Assembly: GCF_016587415.1 (NCBI RefSeq)
Contig: NZ_BNJI01000001.1
Coordinates: 3,945,501 to 4,009,500 of the forward strand
Origin: Ktedonobacter sp. SOSP1-85
GTDB taxonomy: Bacteria > Chloroflexota > Ktedonobacteria > Ktedonobacterales > Ktedonobacteraceae
DNA: 64,000 bases
Direction of reading: 5' to 3'
Below the pieces are notes generated by a model, which saw only the letters and a list, made by a program, of their open reading frames with translations, was not told the origin of the DNA and searched no databases. The position numbers were made by a program, and so were the translations under genes. Of this stretch, positions 20,509 to 28,790 are shown piece by piece (within the stretch, counting starts at the first letter, position 1; every line of letters begins with the position of its first letter).

Positions 20509-21318
20509 ATGCAAGATCAAGATCCTAGGAGCCATCTTCCTGATAAGTCAACGGTGCCGTTGTCCGGACACGCACATCCTCCAATACATGAGGATGAGGT
20601 GCAGGGGCCACCCACTGTTGAGAAACAGGAGCCAATCATATCAAGCTCATCAACCTCCCCGCCTGAAGGCGATGTTGTCCTGGCAGATACCATGGCAGAC
20701 AAGATTTATGAGACGCCTGCCTATGAAACGCTCCACGCGTACGATGAGCTTCCCCGTTCTTCAGAATCGGCCACCCCCCCATCCTCACAGGAGTATAGCT
20801 ATCCACCACCTCTGATTGATGAACTACATCCATCATTTGAACACGAGTATGCCAGCTATCATTATCCACCACCTCTGGCGGAGCCTTCGCCACCCCAGAG
20901 CTTTTGGGCACACAAGCCTGCGCGCTTCTGGTTGGTAGTGGGAACGCTAGTACTCCTCCTGGTTGCGCTACCCATCGTTCTATTGCAGGGGATCTCGTAC
21001 TTAAATCGCCCTACAGCGATGAAGACGCTTGACACCTTTTGTGACAGTCTCGTGCATGAGCAATATCCCCAGGCATATGAGCAGTTTGGACCCGGTTTAC
21101 AATCGAGATTGCCGCGCACGCGCTTTATTGTATTGCTGGCGCAGGATCGGGTGGTAAAGTGTACGCATGGAGTCGCCGATGAAAATAACTCACCGATTCG
21201 CGTAAATTTGAATCTTGTTCATGACTCCCAGGGGATTAATCGCGACGTGGTGACTGTAAAACGGGAGGCGGATAATGAGTGGAAAATTGAAGATGTTCGG
21301 CAAGCACATAGTAGGTGA
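20509..21318 (+). CDS. Single-pass membrane protein with DUF4878-like outer domain
   Basis: 269 residues from the ATG at 20509, with AAGGAG 8 bases upstream; an upstream ATG at 20458 lacks an RBS. Residues 1-140 are acidic and Pro/Ser-rich, with a repeated YPPPL motif, and likely cytosolic. A membrane helix (FWLVVGTLVLLLVALPIVLL) lies near 143-165. The outer part has a cystatin/NTF2-like fold pattern (TLDTFCDSLVHEQYPQAYEQF, VTVKREADNEWKIEDV) typical of DUF4878 and lumazine-like accessory domains. Function unknown. Confidence 0.65.
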   Translation: MQDQDPRSHLPDKSTVPLSGHAHPPIHEDEVQGPPTVEKQEPIISSSSTSPPEGDVVLADTMADKIYETPAYETLHAYDELPRSSESATPPSSQEYSYPPPLIDELHPSFEHEYASYHYPPPLAEPSPPQSFWAHKPARFWLVVGTLVLLLVALPIVLLQGISYLNRPTAMKTLDTFCDSLVHEQYPQAYEQFGPGLQSRLPRTRFIVLLAQDRVVKCTHGVADENNSPIRVNLNLVHDSQGINRDVVTVKREADNEWKIEDVRQAHSR

Positions 21319-21325
21319 TGAGGAA

Positions 21326-21355
21326 AGGCGCGCTGAGAAACTGCTCAGCGCGCCT
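21326..21355 (+). terminator. Intrinsic terminator
   Basis: 12-bp GC-rich perfect stem AGGCGCGCTGAG / CTCAGCGCGCCT with a 6-base loop, followed by CTTGTTTATTT. It separates two convergent genes. Confidence 0.75.
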
Positions 21356-21384
21356 CTTGTTTATTTCGCAACACAGCATGCTTA

Positions 21385-21492
21385 CTTCTTATCCGAAAAC
21401 CCTGAGCGCGCTTGTCCCCGAATGGGGGAAGCGCTAGGCGCGTGAGTGGCGCGCGCCCCCGAATGGGGGTTGGGTTTCGGAATAAGATCTTA
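21385..21492 (+). repeat. Family A palindromic repeat, copy 4 (two micro-hairpin inserts)
   Basis: Ends as in other copies; micro-hairpins at 21416-21428 and 21456-21469. The last three bases (TTA, 21490-21492) are the stop codon TAA of hutU on the other strand. Confidence 0.85.
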
Positions 21493-23175
21493 GAGCATGG
21501 GAATTTTGACACCCTTTTCCTGGGCGCAGTCGATGGCCTCATCGTAGCCCGCGTCCACGTGGCGAATAACGCCCATGCCAGGATCATTAGTCAGGACGCG
21601 ACTCAGGCGCTGCGCGGCCTCTGGTGTTCCATCGGCGACGATGACCTGTCCTGCATGCATCGAGTAGCCAATGCCGACCCCACCCCCATGATGCAATGAG
21701 ACCCAGGTCGCGCCAGAGGCCGTATTGACCAGGGCGTTGAGCAGGGGCCAGTCAGCGATGGCATCGCTACCATCCTTCATAGACTCGGTCTCACGATAGG
21801 GTGACGCCACCGAACCGCTATCCAGGTGGTCGCGCCCGATAACGATAGGAGCCTTCACAATACCTTTGGCAACCAGGTCATTGAAGAGTAATCCGGCTTT
21901 GTCGCGTTCACCATAACCAAGCCAGCAGATGCGCGCGGGCAGACCCTGGAATTGGATTTTCTGCTGAGCCAGGGTGATCCAGCGTTTCAGAGACTCGTTT
22001 TCTGGGAAGAGGTTGAGCAGGGCCTCATCGGTGCGATAGATATCCTCTGGATCGCCTGAGAGGGCTACCCAGCGGAAGGGCCCCTTGCCCTCGCAGAAGA
22101 GGGGGCGGATGTAGGCTGGAACGAAGCCTGGGAAGTCGAGGGCGTGCTGTTCCCCTGCCGCCAGGGCCTGTCCACGCAGGTTATTGCCATAATCGAAGAC
22201 GACCGCGCCCTGGCGCTGCATCTCCAGCATGGCTTGAACATGCAGAACCATAGAGTCCATTGAGCGCTTGATATACTCCTGGGGATCGCGTGCGCGTAGT
22301 TCGGCGGCCTCCTCCATACTAAGCCCGGCTGGAATATAGCCATTGAGAGCATCATGGGCCGAGGTCTGGTCGGTGACCATATCGGGAATGATGCCACGGC
22401 GTACCAGTTCGGGATAGATCTCGGCCGCGTTGCCTAGCAAGCCAATTGAGAGGGGCTGACCCTGGCTACAGGCCTCACGCACCTGGTCAAGGGCCTCATC
22501 AAGCGTGCTAGCGATCTCGTCGCAATAGCGAGTGTCCAGGCGACGCTGGATGCGGGTGACATCAGGCTCTACCGCGAGGCAGACGCCCTCGTTCATTGTG
22601 ACGGCCAGAGGCTGGGCACCTCCCATACCACCCAGGCCAGCAGTGAGGATAAATTTGCCTTTGAGGGTCCCGCCAAAGTGCTGGCGTGCCGCCTCGGCAA
22701 AGGTTTCATAGGTACCCTGGACAATGCCCTGTGAGCCAATATAGATCCAGGAGCCGGCTGTCATCTGCCCATACATGGTCAGCCCCAGCGCCTCCAGGCG
22801 GCGAAACTCATCCCAGTTGCCCCAGTGCGGCACGAGATTTGAGTTGGCGATCAGGACGCGGGGAGCGTCTGCATGTGTGCGAAATATACCAACGGGCTTG
22901 CCTGATTGTACGAGGAGCGTCTCGTCATTCTCCAGTTCGCGCAGCGCGCGAACAATCGCGTCAAAGGCTGCCCAGGAGCGTGCGGCGCGCCCCGAGCCTC
23001 CATAGACGACCAGGTCATCTGGGCGCTCGGCAACCTCGGGATCCAGGTTATTCATTAACATGCGCATTGCGGCCTCTTGCTGCCAACCTTTGCACGAGAG
23101 GTTCGTTCCTCGTGGTGCGCGCACTGGTCGGGGACCCGCGAGACCTGGCTTCTTTGCCGGGTTTGTATCTGGCAT
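21490..23175 (-). CDS. hutU: Urocanate hydratase
   Basis: 561 residues, the normal length. HutU uses tightly bound NAD+ as an electrophile to hydrate urocanate to imidazolone propionate, the second step of histidine breakdown. Visible family features: WQQEAAMRMLMNNLDPEVAE near the start, YGGSGRAARSW, GLGGMGGAQPLAVTMNEG (NAD-binding region), and SLHHGGGVGIGYSMHAGQV near the end. GGAAAGGAACG precedes the ATG. The other hut genes are not in this window. Its stop codon is formed by the edge of a family A repeat. Confidence 0.96.
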   Translation of the reverse strand: MPDTNPAKKPGLAGPRPVRAPRGTNLSCKGWQQEAAMRMLMNNLDPEVAERPDDLVVYGGSGRAARSWAAFDAIVRALRELENDETLLVQSGKPVGIFRTHADAPRVLIANSNLVPHWGNWDEFRRLEALGLTMYGQMTAGSWIYIGSQGIVQGTYETFAEAARQHFGGTLKGKFILTAGLGGMGGAQPLAVTMNEGVCLAVEPDVTRIQRRLDTRYCDEIASTLDEALDQVREACSQGQPLSIGLLGNAAEIYPELVRRGIIPDMVTDQTSAHDALNGYIPAGLSMEEAAELRARDPQEYIKRSMDSMVLHVQAMLEMQRQGAVVFDYGNNLRGQALAAGEQHALDFPGFVPAYIRPLFCEGKGPFRWVALSGDPEDIYRTDEALLNLFPENESLKRWITLAQQKIQFQGLPARICWLGYGERDKAGLLFNDLVAKGIVKAPIVIGRDHLDSGSVASPYRETESMKDGSDAIADWPLLNALVNTASGATWVSLHHGGGVGIGYSMHAGQVIVADGTPEAAQRLSRVLTNDPGMGVIRHVDAGYDEAIDCAQEKGVKIPML

Positions 23176-23316
23176 GTGTATCGTTCCTTTCCTTAATTCG
23201 GGGTAATGAATCTGTACTGAGTATATACCAAATAGAGAGTAGCGAGGTCAAATGCAAGCAGGCACCTGGCGATGTGACTATGGGGCATGGCGCGTCTTGG
23301 CACTGCTCGCTTCTGC

Positions 23317-23346
23317 TTGTTCGCAATTGTTACCTTATGCTATAAT
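23317..23346 (+). promoter_or_regulatory. Possible extended -10 promoter
   Basis: TGCTATAAT (TATAAT at 23341-23346) with a weak -35, TTGTTC, 18 bp upstream. It would drive the iron-sulfur flavoprotein gene at 23700, with a long leader that contains a family A repeat. Confidence 0.4.
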
Positions 23347-23466
23347 CTTACGAAGAAAAGTATCCTTTCTGTGCGCTTATTACGTACATGAAGTTGCAAT
23401 CATAGAAGGCTGTGGGCGCCTGCCCGGTGCCAGTGCATATTTACACGTCTTATCTACGATTCAAAA

Positions 23467-23573
23467 ATCTTATTCCGAAACCCATCCCCATTCGGGGACA
23501 AGCCTTCACTGGCGTGTCTAGCGCTTCCCCCATTCGGGGACAAGCGCGCTCAGGGTTTTCGGAGAAGAAGTAA
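23467..23573 (-). repeat. Family A palindromic repeat, copy 5 (inverted, two micro-hairpin inserts)
   Basis: Lies in the opposite orientation: ATCTTATTCCGAAACCC on the left, GGGTTTTCGGAG on the right. Micro-hairpins at 23486-23497 and 23527-23539 occupy the same two internal sites as in copies 3 and 4. Confidence 0.85.
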
Positions 23574-23699
23574 GTTTAGCGTTTATATGAAGGGCCGCCC
23601 GTCGTGGCGTAAGCCGATACTGTCTCCCCTGCTCCCTGCGCCAGTCACCATATGTGTGGATTGGGCTGGTATGTGGGATGCTCAGGAAAGGACCTTAAA

Positions 23700-25505
23700 A
23701 TGCTTGATCCCGATAGCGAATTGTCACCTCGATACCAATCGGTAACCACAACTCCGGACTGGTATCAAACCAATATCCCTTGTCAGGTGGGCTGTCCGGC
23801 ACACACCGACGTGGCTACCTACATCGGTCTCATTTCCCAAGCCCGTTTCGACGAGGCGTATCTGCTCAACCGCAAAGCTAACATTGTGCCAGGCGTGCTG
23901 GGTCGTACCTGTGCGCGCCCGTGTGAGCCTGTCTGTCGCCGTAATAAGGTTGATGGCAAGCCGATCTCCATCTGCTGGCTGAAGCGCGCCTCTGCCGACC
24001 ATCGCGAGTATCGCCACCATGCTGAGCGTCCTCCGGTTACGAAGGATAAAAAGGTTGCGGTTATTGGTGGTGGCTCGGCTGGCCTGGCCTGCGCACGCGA
24101 TCTGCGTGAGCTGGGGTATCCTGTGACTATGTATGAGCAGTACCCTGTCGCTGGTGGCGTGATGATCAACGGTATTCCCGTCTGGCGTCTGCCGCGCGAT
24201 GTCACGCGCGAAGAGTGCGATGAATACATGGCCGATCTAGGTGTGGAGGTCAAATACAATACACGTGTCGGTCGCGACGTGCAGCTTACAGATCTCCTCA
24301 AGGAGTATGACGCCGTCTACATTGGCGCGGGCTGCTACATTCCAAATCCGATGACTGGCCCCGATAATAAGGTGGTCAAAGGCGCCGATCTCTATGGCGT
24401 CGAGGATGGTATCCGCCTCCTTGATAAAACCAATTTCGGTGAGCCTGCCTTCATTGGGAAACGCGTAGCGATCATCGGCGCGGGCTTTACCGCGATGGAC
24501 TGCTGTCGTACCGCGATCCGCTTTGGTGCGGAGAAGGTGTACGTCATGTATCGCCGCTCTGAAGAGGAGCAGCCTGCCGACGAGTACGAAGTCGACGAGG
24601 CCAAGTTCGAGGGCGTAGAGTTCCAGTACCTCGTCTCACAGACCGAGGTGCTCTCGAAGGATGGCGTGCATGCGAGCGGTGTACGCTTCGTGCGCAATAA
24701 ACTGGGTGATCCCGATGCCAGCGGTCGCCGCCGTCCGATTCCTGTCCCTGGCACCGAGTTTGAGATCGAGGTCGATAGTGTTATCCCTTGCTTTGGTCAG
24801 TATAGCGATACGACCTGGCTGCAGGCCGAGGAGCTTGGCCTGGAGGTCAATAAGTGGGGGGTGCCGCTGATCGACGTTGAAACCTGGATGACGAGCCACC
24901 CTGGCCTCTTTGCCGGCGGTGACTATACTCAGGGCGCGCGTAACCTGATCTCGGCCGTGGGTGATGGTCGCGATGCCGCTGGTGCGATTAATCGCTACCT
25001 GGGCGGCCAGGATTTTCCGGCGGAGCCCGCGGAAGAGATTGAGCTTCCTGACTATCGCCGTGGTATGGTCGACAACTATGAGTCGATTCCTCACCAGTTG
25101 ATTCCATCCCTGCCGCTGTCCGAGCGCTATAGCCATACACGCGAGACCGAGACTGGCTACTCTCCACAGGAAGCCGTCGTACAGGCGCGCCGCTGCCTCC
25201 AGTGCCAGTTGAATATTATGATCGACCCCTCGATCTGTATTCTCTGTTCTGGCTGTGTCGACATTTGTCCTTATGACTGCATCAGCATGGAGGGCCTCTC
25301 ACGCGTAGTGAAGGGCGATCCTATGCACCAGGGCACAAACACCTGGGAGGGTGGCGCGGACATGATCATCGACGAGGAGAAGTGCATCCGTTGTGGTCTC
25401 TGCGTCGTGCGCTGTCCGACAGATGCCATCAGCATGGTCCAGTTCGAGGTATCCAGCCCCAACAGCCGCTGGAGCGTCTCGAAGATTCCTATGCTTAACG
25501 TATAG
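23700..25505 (+). CDS. GltD-like FAD/NAD(P)H oxidoreductase with extra ferredoxin domain
   Basis: 601 residues from the ATG at 23700 (AGGAAAGGA upstream). An N-terminal cluster-binding domain has CQVGCPAHTDV and CARPCEPVC (the Fer4_20 domain of glutamate synthase small subunit and dihydropyrimidine dehydrogenase). Then come an FAD Rossmann motif VAVIGGGSAGLACA, a NAD(P)H motif VAIIGAGFTAMDC, a GGDYTQGARNLISAVGDGR FAD-closing motif, and two C-terminal [4Fe-4S] motifs CILCSGCVDICP and CIRCGLCVVRCP. The likely role is moving electrons between NAD(P)H and ferredoxin-type partners. No GltB large subunit is nearby, so true glutamate synthase activity is doubtful. Confidence 0.88.
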   Translation: MLDPDSELSPRYQSVTTTPDWYQTNIPCQVGCPAHTDVATYIGLISQARFDEAYLLNRKANIVPGVLGRTCARPCEPVCRRNKVDGKPISICWLKRASADHREYRHHAERPPVTKDKKVAVIGGGSAGLACARDLRELGYPVTMYEQYPVAGGVMINGIPVWRLPRDVTREECDEYMADLGVEVKYNTRVGRDVQLTDLLKEYDAVYIGAGCYIPNPMTGPDNKVVKGADLYGVEDGIRLLDKTNFGEPAFIGKRVAIIGAGFTAMDCCRTAIRFGAEKVYVMYRRSEEEQPADEYEVDEAKFEGVEFQYLVSQTEVLSKDGVHASGVRFVRNKLGDPDASGRRRPIPVPGTEFEIEVDSVIPCFGQYSDTTWLQAEELGLEVNKWGVPLIDVETWMTSHPGLFAGGDYTQGARNLISAVGDGRDAAGAINRYLGGQDFPAEPAEEIELPDYRRGMVDNYESIPHQLIPSLPLSERYSHTRETETGYSPQEAVVQARRCLQCQLNIMIDPSICILCSGCVDICPYDCISMEGLSRVVKGDPMHQGTNTWEGGADMIIDEEKCIRCGLCVVRCPTDAISMVQFEVSSPNSRWSVSKIPMLNV

Positions 25506-25516
25506 TAATACGAAGT

Positions 25517-25566
25517 AAAAGAGCGGGTGACTGGTTCTGCATGTAGAACCAGTCACCCGCTCTTTT
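25517..25566. terminator. Strong bidirectional terminator
   Basis: 22-bp perfect stem (25517-25538 with 25545-25566), loop GCATGT, A4 before and T5 after, between convergent genes. Confidence 0.9.
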
Positions 25567-25572
25567 TGTCAG

Positions 25573-26007
25573 TTACCAACCAAAGCTATCGAACCAGCGC
25601 CCCGCGCGGTAATTCTCTAATGCCTGGCGCACGTAGGGAATGACGTTTTCTGGCAAGCTAGTAAGCGGATACCAGGCTAATTCATCGCATTTATGTAGTT
25701 CGTTGTTACGTAGCTCTCCGCGCCAGCGCTGTGCCGCCAGGAAGAAGTCAATACGCTCGTCTTCGGCTCGGCGATGCATGATGCCGACGACCTGTAAATC
25801 CGCAGGACTGATCTCAATGTTCGCCTCTTCATATGCCTCGCGGATCATGGCCTGCTTGACCTCTTCTCCGCCATCGAGGTGGCCTGCGATAACACTATAG
25901 TTGCCATCCTCGTAGCCCGTGTTATAACGCCTTAAAAGGAGTATAGATTGCTCCTGAACGAGAAAGAGATGAACGGCCACGGGCAACGTCGCGTGAACTG
26001 TAGACAT
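25573..26007 (-). CDS. Nudix hydrolase
   Basis: 144 residues. The Nudix box is complete from GHLDGGEE through REAYEEANIEI (G-x5-E-x7-R-E-U-x-E-E-x-x-U, with alanine at the usual last glycine). The early AVHLFLVQEQSILLLRRYNTG and the later FFLAAQRWRGELRN are typical of MutT-like enzymes. Substrate cannot be read from the sequence. It is divergent from the RNA 2'-phosphotransferase with 68 bp between them, so they may share control. Confidence 0.92.
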   Translation of the reverse strand: MSTVHATLPVAVHLFLVQEQSILLLRRYNTGYEDGNYSVIAGHLDGGEEVKQAMIREAYEEANIEISPADLQVVGIMHRRAEDERIDFFLAAQRWRGELRNNELHKCDELAWYPLTSLPENVIPYVRQALENYRAGRWFDSFGW

Positions 26008-26075
26008 AAGCTTTCTTCCTATTTACAATGATAAAAATATATTGCTTTTATTATTTCTATTGATGAGAGGTAAAG

Positions 26076-26624
26076 ATGGAAAAACACCTCGTACAACTGA
26101 GCAAGACAATGGCGTATGTCCTGCGCCATGATCCACAGAGCCACGGGCTAACTCTTGACGCGGAGGGATGGGTCTCGCTTAAAGATCTGCTGTCCGCTCT
26201 GCGACAACAACGAAGCTACTGGGCCACGCTGAAGGAGGCCGATCTGCTGGCAGTACTGGAGCAATCTGAGAAGCAGCGCTTTGAGGTGCGCAATGGCAAG
26301 ATTCGCGCCTACTATGGTCATTCCGTACCTACAAAAGTCGAGAAGCAGCCAGCAACACCTCCAGAGATCCTCTATCATGGCACCACGCCCCAGGCAGCCA
26401 ATTTGATCAAAGGCCAGGGGCTGAGTCCTATGAAGCGCCAGTATGTACACCTCTCTGCCGATGAAGAGACGGCACTGATCGTCGCGCGCAGGCGCACAAA
26501 CCATCCAATCATTCTCAAGGTCCATGCGCGCAAGGCCGAGGCGAATGGCGTCCGTTTCTATCTGGGTAACGATATGGTCTGGCTTGCTGAGCCGATACCC
26601 CCCGATTACATCCAGTTTGGTTAA
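26076..26624 (+). CDS. kptA: RNA 2'-phosphotransferase (Tpt1/KptA family)
   Basis: 182 residues, the typical length. KptA removes an RNA 2'-phosphate by transferring it to NAD+, forming ADP-ribose 1'',2''-cyclic phosphate. Visible: LSKTMAYVLRHDPQSHGLTLDAEGW (winged N-lobe with R-H), then YHGTT, YVHLSADEETALIVARRR and an end with WLAEPIPPDYI. In eukaryotes it completes tRNA splicing; bacterial roles are unclear, and some members ADP-ribosylate nucleic-acid ends. GAGAGGT precedes the ATG. A 29-bp perfect hairpin follows. Confidence 0.93.
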   Translation: MEKHLVQLSKTMAYVLRHDPQSHGLTLDAEGWVSLKDLLSALRQQRSYWATLKEADLLAVLEQSEKQRFEVRNGKIRAYYGHSVPTKVEKQPATPPEILYHGTTPQAANLIKGQGLSPMKRQYVHLSADEETALIVARRRTNHPIILKVHARKAEANGVRFYLGNDMVWLAEPIPPDYIQFG

Positions 26625-26648
26625 CACCTCGCACCTGTGGTGCTCGCC

Positions 26649-26713
26649 TTGATAGATAGTGTGCTGTATGTGGAGAGCCGCAGACTCTCCACATACAGCA
26701 CACTATCTATCAA
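26649..26713. terminator. Long perfect hairpin between convergent genes
   Basis: 29-bp perfect stem (26649-26677 with 26685-26713), loop CCGCAGA. There is no T-run after it on the plus strand, so it is not a standard intrinsic terminator although it lies where one is needed. Confidence 0.6.
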
Positions 26714-26725
26714 AAAAACTGCGTT

Positions 26726-26798
26726 TACTACTTATCCGAAATCCTGAGCGCGGAGCGCTAGTCACGATAGTGACGTTGGATTTCGGAATAAGATCTTA
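26726..26798 (+). repeat. Family A palindromic repeat, copy 6 (no insert, minimal form)
   Basis: 73 bases: CTTATCCGAAATCC, GAGCGCG, GAGCGCTAG, GTCACGATAGTGAC, TTGGATTTCGG, AATAAGATCTTA. It lacks both micro-hairpins and so shows the ancestral core. Its final TTA (26796-26798) is the stop codon of the DUF1028 gene. Confidence 0.85.
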
Positions 26799-27665
26799 GT
26801 GCGCCTTGTGGTCTGCTACTTTTTGGCGCAGAAACTCGAGGACGACGCGGTCGATACGGGCGTCTTCAAACCAGCGTTCTTCCAGGTTCTCGCGGCCGCT
26901 AAAGGCGCGGAAGGCTTCGCATGTAGGTTCATCATAGCGGCTGGTGATAGGGCTCTGATAATCGCCTGTGATGGTGAGGAGCTTTTGCAACTCCTGAGCC
27001 AGGGAGGCATCGATAGTCAAGATGTCGGCGGGATCAGGGCGGAAGAGATAGAGTTTGTGAAGTTCAAGAATGCGTTTGAGTTCATCGATAGGGGTTGGAT
27101 GGTCATCGACGCGCAGGTCAATGAAGCGGTCGGTATAACCACCATAGCCCGCGCCCTCTTTTACCACAAGTAGGGCCGCTGATTGCTGTCCGCGACCATC
27201 GCCACCGGCGGCCTGGCCCGCAGCCAGGGCTGCCAGCAGACGGTCACAGAGAAGTCCGCCCGTCTCCTCAAAGGTTCGTGCCATGGCCTCGACGGTGTCT
27301 CCACTGACCAGGATATTCCCCTGACAGGCATAATGCTTGCCTGTGAGCCCACCCGCCCAGTGAAAGCAGCGTTCGCCTGTAAAGCTTACTGGCTGGCCTG
27401 TCATGCCAATGATGCCAACCTGGCGATCTGCTCGCCCTTCGTCGCCTGCCAGGAGTTGCTCCAGGGTTTCCTGGGCGGAGCGTCCCGCCGCCAGGTGTTT
27501 GAGTCCCTGGATTCCATAACTGGTGTTGGCTAAGGCCTGGGTGGCGATGGCGCCAACGCTGGCTTTGGCCCAGGGGACGACCGCCCCTACCGAGAGGAAT
27601 TTGGATTGTACGGCTATGCCGAGCTCACCGCGCTCTGGATCTCTTGCGACTATCGAGTAGGTCAT
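26796..27665 (-). CDS. DUF1028-family protein (putative Ntn-type hydrolase)
   Basis: 289 residues. The whole family signature is visible: MTYSIVARDPERGELGIAVQS at the N-terminus, VPWAKASVGAIATQALANTSYG, GLTGKHYACQGNILVSG and GGDGRGQQSAALLVV. Members are thought to have an Ntn-hydrolase-like fold; reaction unknown. The C-terminal 90 residues (DLRVDDHPTPIDELKRILELHKLYLFRP) form the usual extension. GAGG lies before the ATG. The stop codon overlaps the family A repeat edge. Confidence 0.85.
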   Translation of the reverse strand: MTYSIVARDPERGELGIAVQSKFLSVGAVVPWAKASVGAIATQALANTSYGIQGLKHLAAGRSAQETLEQLLAGDEGRADRQVGIIGMTGQPVSFTGERCFHWAGGLTGKHYACQGNILVSGDTVEAMARTFEETGGLLCDRLLAALAAGQAAGGDGRGQQSAALLVVKEGAGYGGYTDRFIDLRVDDHPTPIDELKRILELHKLYLFRPDPADILTIDASLAQELQKLLTITGDYQSPITSRYDEPTCEAFRAFSGRENLEERWFEDARIDRVVLEFLRQKVADHKAH

Positions 27666-27927
27666 GTGCTGCCTCCATCAGAAACGTGGATTAGTGCGAT
27701 CATTATAGCATGCCCATCCTGTTCTGCCTATATGCTCGCTTGCTTTAGGATAAGATCGCTGTATGTGCTGTCTGCTGGCATTCACCCGTAGGCAACACCT
27801 GCCGCTATCCTTATTTGGGAGATTCGAATTTCGGTTTAGCCTGATAGTCATGTGTGTGTTTGGATAGCTATGCCTTACAGATTGTTTATTTATGCCTGCT
27901 TAACTGCCAATCTCATCAGAAAACATC

Positions 27928-27956
27928 TTGACAATTATCGCTCTTTTGCGCAAAAT
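27928..27956 (+). promoter_or_regulatory. Possible promoter upstream of the sigma factor gene
   Basis: TTGACA at 27928-27933, 17-bp spacer, CAAAAT at 27951-27956. The -10 is poor. ACAATT and AATTGT flank the element as an inverted repeat, and GAGAAGCTTCTC follows at 27980. Confidence 0.35.
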
Positions 27957-28127
27957 TGTAAAAAGCCCCAAAACTATGAGAGAAGCTTCTCCCAGGAAGC
28001 GTATATCTTATTACAGTGAAAGGGCTTGTACCATTGATCAGTGTATTTCACTCCTTGTATGTTGTTAGCAGGCTTGTTTTTGTTTACCTGCAAGGAGCGA
28101 GAATATACAGGTCTGCAAGGAGCAAAG

Positions 28128-28790
28128 ATGGTGCGACATGATTGGTCTGATGATGACCTGGCCCGACGGTTGCATGAGCGTGATCCAGAAGCGCTGGAAA
28201 CTCTCATCACCCGCTACTCTCGTGAAGTATTTTATTTTATCCGTGTCGTCCTCGATGGCATTGGGGTAGCTCAAGACGCTGAGGAGTGCGTCAACGACCT
28301 TTTCGTAGCTGTCTGGCAGGAAATCGATACCTTTGACGCCAGTCGAGGGACATTGCGCACCTGGTTGACCATGCGGGCGAAGTATATTGCTTTGGATCGC
28401 AGGCGCCAGCTGTGTCGTAGGCAAACGCATACCCTGCAATCCGCTGATGAAACACGTCAGTGGAATTCCTCAGATGGTAGTGGAAGTCGTAAATTTTCTG
28501 GTTGGGGCGAGACAGATGCGCGTGTAGCGCTTCCTCCTCATCCAGAGACCAGTATGGAGAACCTGTTAGAGCAAAGTGAGAGACGCGAGGAACTGCGTCT
28601 CGCCCTGGCGACGCTGCCTGAGCTCGATCGTTACCTTATTTACCAACGCTATTTTAAGTTTGCTAGCACCGAAGAGCTGGCGAAGAAGACTGGGCTGACC
28701 CGTCACGCTGTAGATACCCGTTTGTGGCGGGCGCGAAAGAGCTTACGAGAAACGCTCAAGGAGCACGCCCATGAGTATGAGCGAATTTGA
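28128..28790 (+). CDS. ECF-type RNA polymerase sigma factor
   Basis: 220 residues from the ATG at 28128 (AAGGAG 6 bases upstream). Region 2: LITRYSREVFYFIRVVL, DAEECVNDLFVAVWQEI and TFDASRGTLRTWLTMRAKYIALD. Region 4: LPELDRYLIYQRYFKF and the helix-turn-helix TEELAKKTGLTRHAVDTRLWRARKSLRE. A linker of about 50 residues lies between. ECF sigma factors direct RNA polymerase to a regulon under the control of a membrane anti-sigma factor. The next gene overlaps by 20 bases and has a membrane segment, so it is the likely partner. Confidence 0.9.
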   Translation: MVRHDWSDDDLARRLHERDPEALETLITRYSREVFYFIRVVLDGIGVAQDAEECVNDLFVAVWQEIDTFDASRGTLRTWLTMRAKYIALDRRRQLCRRQTHTLQSADETRQWNSSDGSGSRKFSGWGETDARVALPPHPETSMENLLEQSERREELRLALATLPELDRYLIYQRYFKFASTEELAKKTGLTRHAVDTRLWRARKSLRETLKEHAHEYERI

